This document shows positions 40,815 through 51,584 of a DNA stretch of 64,000 bases, in pieces. The DNA comes from Catenaria anguillulae PL171 (taxonomy: Eukaryota > Blastocladiomycota > Blastocladiomycetes > Blastocladiales > Catenariaceae): the NCBI GenBank assembly GCA_002102555.1, contig MCFL01000029.1:186001-250000 (forward strand), written 5' to 3'. The translations under genes were made by a program, and so were the position numbers. Position 1 is the stretch's first letter. Each line of letters opens with the position of its first letter. The notes under the pieces were generated by a model that was not told the origin of the DNA, did no database searches, and saw nothing but the letters and a program-made list of their open reading frames with translations.

Positions 40815-43800
40815 ATGTCGCTCTACTCGATCCTCACCGACCGCCAAGTCGTCCCGCACCACCAGGTCTATCATGCCCTCGCCGTCCTGGCTGCGGCCGT
40901 TTCGTCGCCCGACCCGATGCCCGACAATGTCCAGGCCGAGCGCATCATGCCGCCTGCCGTCGTCAAGCAGCCCTCGGCCATCAAGGCCTTCTTGCAGGCG
41001 CTCTGGACACATCCGGCCTTTGTCGACCCGCTCGCTTCGGGTTCCTCGTCCCTGGAAGCATACCCTGGGATCGCGGCCATTCCGCACTGCGACACACTTG
41101 TCATTGCAGCGCTGGCTGACGACCCAGCACTTTCCATCCCGGCCCGCCTGTTTGGATGGACCACCTACTTTCTCATCCACATTCAATCCGCAACCGGCGC
41201 ATCGTCATTGGCATTCTACGAGTCGTACAACTATGTCACCCGTCACCTCCTCACGGGCCTCGCCGACCTGTCGCCGAAACCCATCTCGGGTTATGCGCGC
41301 GATTTCATGTTCCGCCTTGCCATCGGCATCCTCGGCACATTCATGTCCCCGCCCGACGACCCGCTGTCAACGCCCGTGCCGTGGACAACCCTCAATGACC
41401 CGCGCGTCAGCTACATTGTCATGTCATATCTCATGCAGCGGCCAGACGACGAGCTGACATGCACGGTTCTCGGGGGGACTCTGGTGCACGATGCAGCGTG
41501 GACGGCCAAGGTGTGGGACCGAGCAATTATCCCCGATGTGGTGGATCCTGGGACTTTGTTGCAATTGGTGCCCCCCGATACAGATGCTGGAAGGAGTGTT
41601 GCCGACATGTTTCTCCAGTCGGGCGTCATGGATTGTGCGCTCAAGTGGCCACGCAAGCTCGTCATGGACCTTGTTATTGCCTGCCACCAAGTGGTCTCGA
41701 CTCCTCCTCTGTCTGTCATTTGGCACCACCCAACACCCGCTCCTGTTGTTGACACGCATTTTCAACGCTTCAACGCATACGGCGCTCTGCTGGAATCCTT
41801 CATTACCCACGTGTTCTACCGGAACACACATCTCGCCGGGGCGCTCCTGGCCGACCAGCAGTTCCAGTTACTCTTGCCGGACCTGCTCACCACGACCCAC
41901 GCAGGCCTACAGCGCGCCGCCATGCAGTGGCTTTCGCACCAGCTCGACGTTGTTTCTCGCTTCAGCACACGCGACGCCTTGTTTTCGTATTCACCGCTCA
42001 TCGAAAATGCATCCATTGCCATGCTTTCTCGATTCGCATTGCTCAACTCGCGATCAAAGGTTTTTGTGCAAACCATGTCGCAGCACGTCATGTGGATCAA
42101 GGACCAGGTGGCCATCACCAAAACCGCCGCGTCACTGACTGTGGCCGTGCACTACTATGCCAGCTTTTACGCCATCGGGTTGCAGATTGGCAACAATGAG
42201 GCCGCACCCGAGGACGACTTTGACTCGTTTTCCGCCACCCAAACCATTGTGCACGACGCCGTGTTTGAAGTGCTCGGGCATTTGCGCAAACAGACGGTGA
42301 GTTGGCCCGCCACAGCCACGGCCGCGGGGGCAGAGCACGCAGCGGCCATGGCCGATTTGTTGCTCGGGTTGACTAAATGGGCCAGGTTAAAGGATGCGTC
42401 CTTGTCGGCAATTGTGTTTCGGCTGTTGCACGAGCTGTTGGATGTGGCCAAATTACGCCGCATTCCACTGTCGCAGGCGGGCATGGCAGCCGTCGAAAAG
42501 ATTGCCACGGATACTAAAGGCAAAAAGAGCATGTTTAGCGAGCAGCAGCGCAGTGCATTGTTTGTCTTTGTGAGCTACTTTGCAGCCAACGGTGTCGGGC
42601 AAACGTCAGTGCCGCTGCCAACGCAAGCGGCACCGCCGGGGCGGCATCCGAGTCAGCAGCACCGAGCGACGGCAAGGGAGTCCAGTGTGGTACGCGAGGT
42701 GGTGGACTTGCGCGACGATTCGCCCGAGCCCGAAGTGCAACCTCAACCATCTGCTCCTTCTCGTGCACCGGCCATGCAGCCTGCCGCAGCGTACGCGATT
42801 CAGCCTGTTCCTCAGCAATACAAGCAACCAACTCGTCCGTCAGTCGCTACCTACCACCCACCATTGCCTTCCAAATCGGCCACGCGCCCAACCACGGCTC
42901 AGTCCTCCACCTCCTCGTCCACCTCACGCTCGGCACAACCCGCTGCTCGACTGCCGCCACCGCCGCCTCGCGCACCCACTCCACCGACTGCACCCGAAAA
43001 ACAGCTCGCCAAACCCGTTTCCAAGGAAGAGCTCCTGCGGATGGAAGAGGAAAAGGAGCGGCAAAAGAAGATCGACCGTGCGGCGGCCGTCGAATCCAAA
43101 GCCGCGGCCGCTCGCCAAGCCATGATTGACAAGATGACCGAGGCAAAGGCGGACGAACGCAAGGCGCTGGCGCGCGTGCGCAACCAGGCGGCCAGTGCCG
43201 CGACTAGAAAGACGGTCAAGCTGATTGATGTGCAGTTCAATGGTGTTGGCGTTCGGTCGGGCGTGATTGGCGCCGATGATGGGTTGAATGGAGTAATGCA
43301 GATGGCGGGTGGTGCGACGAGGAGGCATGAAAAGCTGCCGCCGCCCGAAACATTTGAGGGCACGCTGGTTCAGTGGGACTATTTTGGTACTGGTCTCGTG
43401 CCCGTGTACAAGTTTCCGTCGGCAGCGGGACGATCGCAATATGCACGTATTCGGGAGAGGTACGATAGTGTGCGGGCGTACTACGATGCGTTTGAGCCTT
43501 TGATTATGCTTGAGACGTGGGCGGCAATGCAGAGGGCAAAGGAGGAGGGGATCGGGATTGTGGTTGATGTGGAAGTTGGTGATGGTGCGTTCATTTATCG
43601 CTGAGCTGGCTGATTCGGTCCAAGCCCCAACTGATTGTGCATCTTCCTCGGCTGTAGTGACCATGTCCTCAAACGTCATGGAAGTCAAGGTGCTGCTGCC
43701 CGCCAGCAACTGCCGCGAAAGTGGAATCCAAGAATCCGACGTCGTGTTTGTCACCGACGGTCGGATCAAACCCACGGATTACAGGAAAAAGCAACACCAA

Positions 43801-46144
43801 AAGCAAGCCCAACCCCAAGGCAATGGCGACATGCTCCTCAGCATTCTCGGCGTCAACACTGCGCCGCCCGCTTCCTCAACCACATCCGACGACTCGGTTG
43901 CGTATGTCGCTAAGGTCAATGGCGTCGTGTACATGCGCCAGGTTGCCGAAATCAACTTGGTCGTTTCGCTCAAGGCCCGCGGCATCCGCCCGCAAATCCG
44001 ACTGCAAATGGCGCGAGCGTTTTCGCTCGTCACGGCGGACCGCGAATACCGGGCGCTGACGGCGCTCCCGCGCATGCCACTAGCCGACGAGATCCTGCAC
44101 CCAAAGCCGAATCCCGTGGTGCCGCTCGATACGGCCGAGGTGGAAAAAATTATGCGGACACACCGGTTGAACGAGCCCCAGGCAAAAGCCGTGTTGACGG
44201 CCTTGGGGACTCAGGGGATCACGTTGATTCAGGGTCCACCGGGGACGGGCAAGACGAGTACGATTTTGGGCGTGATTGGCGCGTTTTTGAAAAAGACCAA
44301 CCACATTCTCGTGTGCGCACCGTCAAATGCGGCCGTAGACGAGATCACCAAGCGGTTACTCAGGGGTGTGCGGGATGACGAGTCTGGTGCGCTGTATGTG
44401 CCGCGCTTGGTGCGTGTGGGCAACCCGGACGTGATTCACCCGGATTCACGCAGCGTTGCGTTGGATGATTTGGTTGACGAGGAGATGCAGCGCATGACGG
44501 ATGTGTCGGGCAACGTGGACGACAGGTGGAGGTCGTTGCTCGATCAGCGTGCACAAGTTTTGGCCGACAAGGAGCGGCTGGAAAAGGCGCGCGAGGAGGC
44601 TCAACTGGCCATGGATTTGGAGCGGGCGAATGCGTTTGATTTGCAGCTCAAGGCGGTGCACTCGCGCCGGCACGAGATTTTCGCGCAGCTAGATGCGCAT
44701 CGGCAGCAGCGCACAGAGTCAAGTCGGGCGTTGGAGGCTTCGAGGAACCAATGTCGGTATCGCTTGCTCGAGCAGGCTCAAGTCATTTGCGCGACCTTGT
44801 CAACGGCCGGGCAGGACCTCATGACCAAGATTGGCCGCGGATTTGATGTGTGCGTGATTGATGAGGCGGCCCAGTCGGTCGAGTTGAGTTCGCTGATTCC
44901 GCTTCGTTTGGGCGCCAAGCAGTGCATTCTTGTGGGCGATCCGTTACAGTTGCCGCCAACCGTGCTGTCGACCAAGGCAAAAGAGTTGAACTACGACCAG
45001 AGCTTGTTTGTGCGTGTGCAAGAGCAGCGACCAGAGAATGTAGTACTGCTCGAGATTCAGTATCGGATGCATCCTGCAATCAGTACGTCGCTCCTATGTC
45101 TGCCCTTGCCTTTCTGGACTGCCAACTCATTCGAATATTGATCGTCATAGGCGACTTTCCGAGCCGCATGTTTTACGATGGCCGCCTCCGCAATGGTGTT
45201 TCTGCCGACACCCACGTTGCGCCATGGCACTCGCATCCCAGCCAAATGTTTGGTCCCATTCGGTTCTTTGACGTTGCTGGTCGCCAAACAAGATCAATGT
45301 CGGGCAATCGCTTTCCAACGTGGACGAAGTCGACGCTGTCATGTACCTTTTGCACAATTTGGTCCTCAGCCACGGCAACATCAACTTTTGCTCGCGCATC
45401 GGCATCATCACCATGTACAAGGAGCAAATGCGGCTCATCCGGCAGCGTGTCCTGAAAGCGTACGGCCAGGGCGCCCTTGATTTCGTCGATGTCAACACGG
45501 TTGATGGGTTCCAAGGCCAGGAAAAGGATGTGATTATCATGTCGACGGTCCGCGCGGATCCCGTCTCACGGCCGGCCGCTGGTGGACCAGGGGCGTCAAA
45601 GTCCAAGAGCATTGGTTTCTTGAGCGACATGCGGCGCATGAACGTGGCGCTCACGCGTGCAAAGTATTCGTTGTTTATTGTTGGCAGCGCCAAGACGTTG
45701 GTCGTTAACCAGTACTGGCGTGAGCTTATCGAGCATGCCAGGGAAACGGGCGTCTTGTGCGAACTGTCCAATGTGCCTCAAGTGACGGGCCCGTGTCCAA
45801 AGAACTTGCAGCCACCCGATTACGAGGTCAGGATTTCAGAAGATACCCAGGGAACGGCGCGACCAGCAGCTTCCGGTGCACGGAAGCAAGTGCTGCCTCC
45901 GAGGCCTCCTCCGCCAACGAGGCCACCCATGGCACGCCTGCCAGCTGCGAATCGGGTTCCCGGAGCACCGCCAGTTGCTGCATCGGCAATCAAGCGCACG
46001 AGAAATGAGGGCGAGAGTGGCAATTTGTCACTGAGTGCTGCGGTGACAAGTTCATTTGGCGTGGGTGGACCTGCTGGTGTTGGGATTGTGAGGTTGGGTC
46101 CAAGCAAGCGAGCAAATGCTGGGAATGTGGGCCGCAAATCCTGA
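40815..46144 (+). CDS. SEN1: Sen1/senataxin-like RNA-DNA helicase, one frame break
   Basis: Exons 40815-43584, 43658-45082 and 45151-46144; about 1729 codons once a one-base frame change near 45285 is allowed for. The first about 590 residues are a helical Sen1 N-terminal domain. A disordered Pro/Ser/Ala linker follows, then the KEELLRMEEEKERQKK coiled coil. Helicase superfamily 1 motifs: GPPGTGKTST (I), APSNAAVDEI (Ia), CVIDEAAQSVE (II), LVGDPLQLPPTV (III), IQYRMHP (IV, at the exon 2 end), VNTVDGFQGQEKD (V) and MNVALTRAK (VI). Sen1 unwinds nascent RNA:DNA hybrids and terminates Pol II on non-coding RNAs. Exon 3 starts in frame (FPSRMFYDGRLRNG to RFFDVAGRQ), then at a CAAAC run the frame moves back by one and reads KINVGQSLSNVDEVDAVMYL. 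The tail is a Pro/Arg-rich disordered segment. Confidence 0.9.
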
Positions 46145-46788
46145 TGTATGTCAGGATTGGCAAGCAGGGTGTGAAGTCCATAGTCAATTGCATGTAACAC
46201 TGTAACTGATTGAATGCAGCACTAGTTATTGCACGCATACATTGGTACCGTTTTCAGAGTCACCCTCCCATAAATCATGCAAAAACAGCACATGTCGCGA
46301 AGCCAAGTCGCAACGGTGCTTGCACATTAGCTTAATTGTGAGTTGAGATTATGGGTCCAGTGTTGAATTGAGGTGAGCAGGACTCGGAGACGTGAGGGAA
46401 CGCGTCGGTTGGACTTGGCTCTGCCTTCGCCCCGCCATTGTTTTTCGCTCTCTAGTCTCCCATTCAGCTTGCACAGTGCATATCTAACGGTAATCGCAAA
46501 CCGTTGACGTGCTCCGCAGGCTACGGGACGACCACCGCTCTGCCAACACATTCAGCCCAGCTTCCTCAAACACAAGAAAGTATCAACAGAAGCGCTAGGG
46601 GACGTTGAGGTGGACGATGATCAACCGTGAGGCAAACACCAATGGAATCGCGACACCGCGGCAGGTTGTCCCAACAGAGTGGATTGAGCTGGACACAAAC
46701 AGGTATTGTGTTTCCTTTGAAATGCAAGCAATTTCACTGAGCGAAATCTATTCGAGTTACAACTATACTTTGTGATTGAACACACTGC
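46145..46788. other. Intergenic region between two convergent genes
   Basis: 3' regions of SEN1 (plus) and the ankyrin-like gene (minus), 644 bases. No conserved frame, repeat or RNA gene was recognised. Confidence 0.5.
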
Positions 46789-48780
46789 TTACACCTTCTC
46801 ATTGTCGCCGACCAAGCCTTGCTCCTCCCACCACTTTGCAGCCGCCCAAGTCAACTCAAACTCTGGCCCGCATTCCTTTGCCCTGGTGTAGGCATCATCG
46901 TGTACCGGTACTCGAGTCCTGACGCTTGCCACCACTCTAAAACCGCGAGGTGCCCCTCTGAGGTGGCAGAGTCGATCGCCTTGGCAGTGTACCGCAACGG
47001 CACCTTCCCGCCGACCTTTGGCTGATGTACTGCTTCCACCAATCCAACATGCCAATATCGCCGCGCATGGAGGCGACGTCAAGAACCGAACGGTTCCTAG
47101 GATTGCAATCGTCAAACTGGACACCGAGCCGGGCCAATCAATCCAGCACTTGAATCTCAAATGCAAACAAGACTTGGTCGCGCATTGCGCGTGCGAAATC
47201 GTGGAAGCCGTTTTCCAGAACCAAACAACTGTTTTGACATTGTAATAGCTTCGTAGCTGGACATCGCCACCGCGCGTTGCAGGTGCGGGTTCGTTAGAAG
47301 CGTGAGATTGAAGCGCCTGGGCGGATAGTCGGTCGAGCTCTTGCAGCGGCAGCGGCACACCTGACTCGTGCAGCCACCATTGCAATACACGGGTTGCACC
47401 AAACAAGCAAGCCTGGCGAAATGCGGGCTCATCGAGCTTGGCAAGCACAGATTTGCCTGTGGGAATGGTGGACAAGAATCGGAAAACGTCGACTTGGTCC
47501 TTGTAGCACGCGCCAGCGAGAGCGTCGCGGGTGGGCTCCAAAGTGTCGGGTTGATGCTCGTGCCAAAAACGCAAGACGTCAATGGCTCCAGATCGGCAGG
47601 CCGTCTCGACCACAGCAGCAATGTTGCACTTGAGCGGCAAGTCGTGCTGTTTGAGCCACTGGAGCACCTCGACGCGGTTGACAAATGCAACAGCATCGTA
47701 CTCGAGCTTGTATCCGCGGGCCAGGCACCACTCGAGCACGGGGATGTGGCCCCGACCGATTGCATCTGACACTTGAATCGACTTGAGCTCGAACCTTGTG
47801 GACTCATTTCCAATCCCGGACTCGTCACTCAAGACCCACTCAAGCAAATCTACACTTCCGCTCCCCGCCGCCAACTCTGCCCACTCTTGCAAGTCGGCCA
47901 ATCCCTGCCCAAACACAAACTCATCCCGTTCCAAGTAATCAAGAACCCATTTGACTGCTTCGAGCTTGCCCGACTTGAATACAGGCACAACGACCGGCTC
48001 TTTGGGGCCATCGGACCCCCACGACAACGCTTGATCGGTGTTGTCGGCAAGCCACTGGAGGGCAACCACATCGCCAAGCTCGAGCGCCTCGTCGGCCGTG
48101 TCCAAATGGCAGTAATGCGGGCCGGGCCCATACGCCTCAAGCATGTGGTGATGCTCGCCGACTATGGCCTCGTGGTAGCAGTCGCGGCCAATCCCGCAAT
48201 CCGCACGAGTGGACCACCAGTGAAACAAGTCCAGGTCGCCTTTCCGGCAAGCAAACACGCAATGCGACGGATAAAACTTTGGCAATCCCGACTCGGTCTC
48301 CCACCAATCGAGAATGGCGACGGATTTCGCGCAACAAGTAGCTTCGGGTGAAAAGACGAGCCGGAGGCCGTGCTTGCCCCGTGCGACGTCGGTCCACCAC
48401 TTAAGCATGTCGAGATGGCCATTGGCCGAGGCGAGGTCAATGGCTTTGGGTGTGTACTGGAGCGGGCGGAACGGGTACGAGGTGCTCATGGCAACCAGCA
48501 GGTTGGCCAGGTCAATGTTGCCGCGCTCGCTCGCGTGGTCGAGGTGGATCCACCAACATTTGTTGATGGCCGTGTAGGTGATGTTAGGGAACTGGGAGCG
48601 CGGCCCGAGGACGTTGAGGTATGGGACAAGGTTGGCGGAACCGTCGTGCGAAGCGTGGAGAATTCTGGTGGAGCGGATGGCTGCTACAAGGACTTCTTGG
48701 GCGAGCTCGATGGGAAGGTTTGGGGCAACATCATGGGGAGAAACATGATTGCAGTCGCTGGCATTGATTTCATTGGCCAT
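46789..48780 (-). pseudogene. F-box/ankyrin-like WW-repeat protein with decayed 3' end
   Basis: The frame from ATG 48780 is clean for about 510 codons. It has an F-box-like start (NLPIELAQEVLVAAIRS), then units of about 33 residues with the pattern 'A-x-x-x-G-H-(I/L)-x-(V/M)-L-x-W-(W/C/L)', for example IDLASANGHLDMLKWW, VSDAIGRGHIPVLEWC and VETACRSGAIDVLRFW. Such proteins are very numerous in Blastocladiomycota. Downstream of about 47280 the repeats continue but jump frames: QVLFAFEIQVLD-stop-LARLGVQFDD with TGA where the pattern expects Trp, then DVASMRGDIGMLDWW, then KAIDSATSEGHLAVLEWW in a third frame, then the original frame to the stop. At least three frame changes and one stop lie in about 400 bases. 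This density, plus the stop, looks like real decay, or one poor stretch of sequence. Confidence 0.65.
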
Positions 48781-49168
48781 ACTGAGGTGGACTTGCGGAG
48801 CTCGAGAGGTAGAAAATCGGCTGTTTTGGCTGTTACATAAATATGTTTACCGGATCGAAGAAGGTTCAAGGGCAATCAATTTGCAGGGTTCCGCGCAACA
48901 TCGATGGTCCGCGGCCTGTGCAGCTGAAAACGGCCACAATGTCTCCATAAATTCATTCCCCTGGTCTCCAAAAGGCGGGCGGCGAGTCAACCCGAAAGTT
49001 ACACCCTGGCGTGTAATCGACCAAATCATTTCATGTTGTCGAGCCAGCGAGAAATACACATTCCTGGCCCAAGGCCACACGACATAACGCATTGAATACC
49101 AACAGATCATCAGGCGCAACCAACCATATCTCCATGACCAAAAAAAAAACCATATCATCCTGGGCCGC
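48781..49168. other. Intergenic region upstream of the ankyrin-like gene
   Basis: 388 bases that hold the 3' end of RPN5 and the promoter of the ankyrin-like gene (both minus strand). An A9 run lies at 49141. No coding frame. Confidence 0.45.
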
Positions 49169-51008
49169 TCATGGACGGGCCAAAATCTGATGCACCATCT
49201 CCTCCTTTGCAATCAAATGCGTTGTTGTCTCAACGAGCTTGAGCAAGCGATGAATCCCGTTGGACCACTCGGCCAAGGTCTCGTCCGGGTTGCGCGGCTT
49301 GGCAAACGACACGGTTTGCGAGGGCGGTCAATCTTTGCGAAAATGGTCTTGCTTGACACGAGCCGCGACAAAAAGTCTTCGACATTGGTCACGTCCAGGT
49401 CGAGAAGGTCCTTGAGGCGCGCAAATGAGATGCGGGTGTAGTACTTTGCGACCACGCGGAGGTTCTGTTAGATTGGATCAAGGGAGGCAAGAAAAAGAGT
49501 GAGTTGCAAACGAATGCATCCGGCAGAACATCCAACCTGACGTACATGCTCAATGACACGGTGATGGAAATCCTTCCAGCGGCGGCGACCATCCTCAGTG
49601 TCGGTGGAAAAGACATATGTGGCACGCAAAAGACTGCCGTAAACCTCCTCGATCCGTGGCCAGCGCATGAGCTCGGGCGTCATGAAGAGCTTGAGGAACT
49701 CCTTGAGAATCGGGATTTGGGACAATTGGCTATCTTGCGCGATGCGGTGGGTGAGGTCGGATTGCTCGTTGTCAAATGGTGAGAGAATGATGAAGATGAC
49801 GACAAAGGTCAAAATCTGCGCAGCATAAACCACTGTTAGCCTCGGCTAAAGATGTTGAGTTTGTCCAACGCTCAGGCCAGACGCACCTCCTTCCACTTCA
49901 AGGCATCGGCCTTGACGACGTCCGTGTTGTACACCTCGCGGTAGTACTTGCAAATGGCCAAATAATCGTCGCCCTGCAACGCGTGCTGGATCATGAGCTC
50001 GTAGAACCGCAGCTTGAGATCGGAAACGCAGCGTCGGCAAAGTACTTTGTCGAGATCTTGCGCGAGATGATTTGGGTGCGTGTGTAGTCACCACGGGCCA
50101 GGCACAAGCGCATTTGCTCCAGCAAAAAGTCGGTCTTTTCGCGCTTTTCCATGCTGCCAAACGTCTCGACTTGGAGCTCTTGCAGAATGTCGGCGGCACC
50201 TGGGATGTCGCCATCGGCTTCGCGAATGCCTGCGAGGATACGGGTGAGGCGTGCGCGCTCGACTTCAACGTAAATCTAGACCGACACATTGAGGAGGGCA
50301 TTGAGATTGTGGACTAAGGGCGATAACGTCAGTTGGTGAATGAACGAACCTTGCCCTCGGTCACGGTGCGCAAGGTGTCAATGAGTTCGAGCTTGGTGGC
50401 CTTATCCTTGATTTGGTCGACAAAGGTAACGGCTTCTTGAACCATTTTTTGGATGGCCTAGTCACGTCAAGCGGGCAAGGAGAGAGAAAAGCGTTAAAGA
50501 ACGCGCATGAGCTTGGCGTCACGAGTGAAAGAAAAAGTACAAACCTGCTTGAGGGCGCCATGCTTCTTGCTGAGAGCGACAATGTTTTCATTGAGCAGGG
50601 TCAAGTTGTTGGTACGGAAGCACATGCGAACAATGTGGACGAGAACCCGAGCGTTGGAGAGCATGTCACCGCCCTGGATTGAAGGAGGGATGAGAATGTT
50701 GGGTTAGAATGGCGGATGGCTGAGCACGGCAGAGAGGGCAGCGCATGTACATTGCGCGTTTGCTTCTCGAGGACCATGAGGCGCTCAAGAGCCTCGTTGA
50801 GGCGACCACTCTGAAGGATGCACGCAAATGAAGAAGCGGGCTCAGTGAGTCAAAACGCCAGGCGGTTGGGCGGGCACACGAGCAAGAGGTCCCGTGTGTG
50901 GTTGGTGTAGTGTACCAAGGCGAGCTCCTCGGCGGCAGGGAGGGCCTCATCGCAGATGGGCGCAAAGTCCTTCTCGAGCTTTTGCAGGCGGCCGTCGCTG
51001 TTGGACAT
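49169..51008 (-). CDS. RPN5: 26S proteasome lid subunit Rpn5 (PSMD12), two frame breaks
   Basis: Seven exons on the minus strand: 50916-51008, 50751-50810, 50545-50673, 50350-50457, 49887-50275, 49546-49815 and 49169-49464; about 448 residues (human 456). Exon 5 (389 bases) and exon 7 (296) are each exactly one base short of a multiple of three, at about 50021 ([15 protein letters not shown]) and about 49313 ([20 protein letters not shown]). All other exons are in phase. Family features: [65 protein letters not shown] winged helix [17 protein letters not shown] with [21 protein letters not shown], and the C-terminal helix [20 protein letters not shown] that enters the lid helical bundle. Rpn5 is essential in yeast, so two independent lesions are more likely sequence errors than loss. 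Confidence 0.9.
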
Positions 51009-51584
51009 GTTGCCAAATGACGCGAAGATCAGGTTGTAGGTTGCAATGGAAGATCAGCGGCAGGCTGAGAGGCCGAGCGAGATGATGTTGGATGGGCGTG
51101 GAGTGCAGCGACCAGGGAATGCAGGTGGGTTGGAGATTGAGCGATGGGCGGGTGCGTTGCTCTGGGTGTGCATGTGCTTTGGCAGGTATGCGTGGATGGC
51201 GGTCGATTCATTCATTTCAGCATTAGTAGTTTCGATTGTTTTCATATCCACAGATCACGAATGATAGATCGCCGATCAATCGCGTGTCCGCCTCTGAGCC
51301 TCACAAACGATTTTGTCGGCGTTGGCGCTGAGCCGCACGAGTATGTACATACATGTATTCATAATATGTCTATGTAGTTCACGTTCAGAGTGGCGCTCAA
51401 GCTTCAATGGACAAAGCACAATGACATCGCCATCTCATTCAACAACCCCACATCGCCAACACCGACGCTCGCGCTCACGTTCACGCTCCGGGTCCCGCCC
51501 TTCCCGCAGACCGCAAGCCCCATCATCGCCTCACTTGTACCATGGTGGTGGCCCTCATGCCCATGACGGCCTACTACGATTGCC
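51009..51584. other. Divergent region between RPN5 and the K+ channel gene
   Basis: 576 bases. An alternative ATG at 51421 opens an Arg/Ser/Pro-rich frame (MTSPSHSTTPHRQHRRSRSR) that may be the true N-terminus of the channel if a one-base shift or intron joins it near 51585. No other signal. Confidence 0.4.

Noticed and set aside
40815-43604. Separate 929-residue protein upstream of the Sen1 helicase
   Set aside because: A GTGCGT...GTAG intron (43585-43657) joins it in phase to the helicase frame, and Sen1 proteins have just such an N-terminal helical domain.
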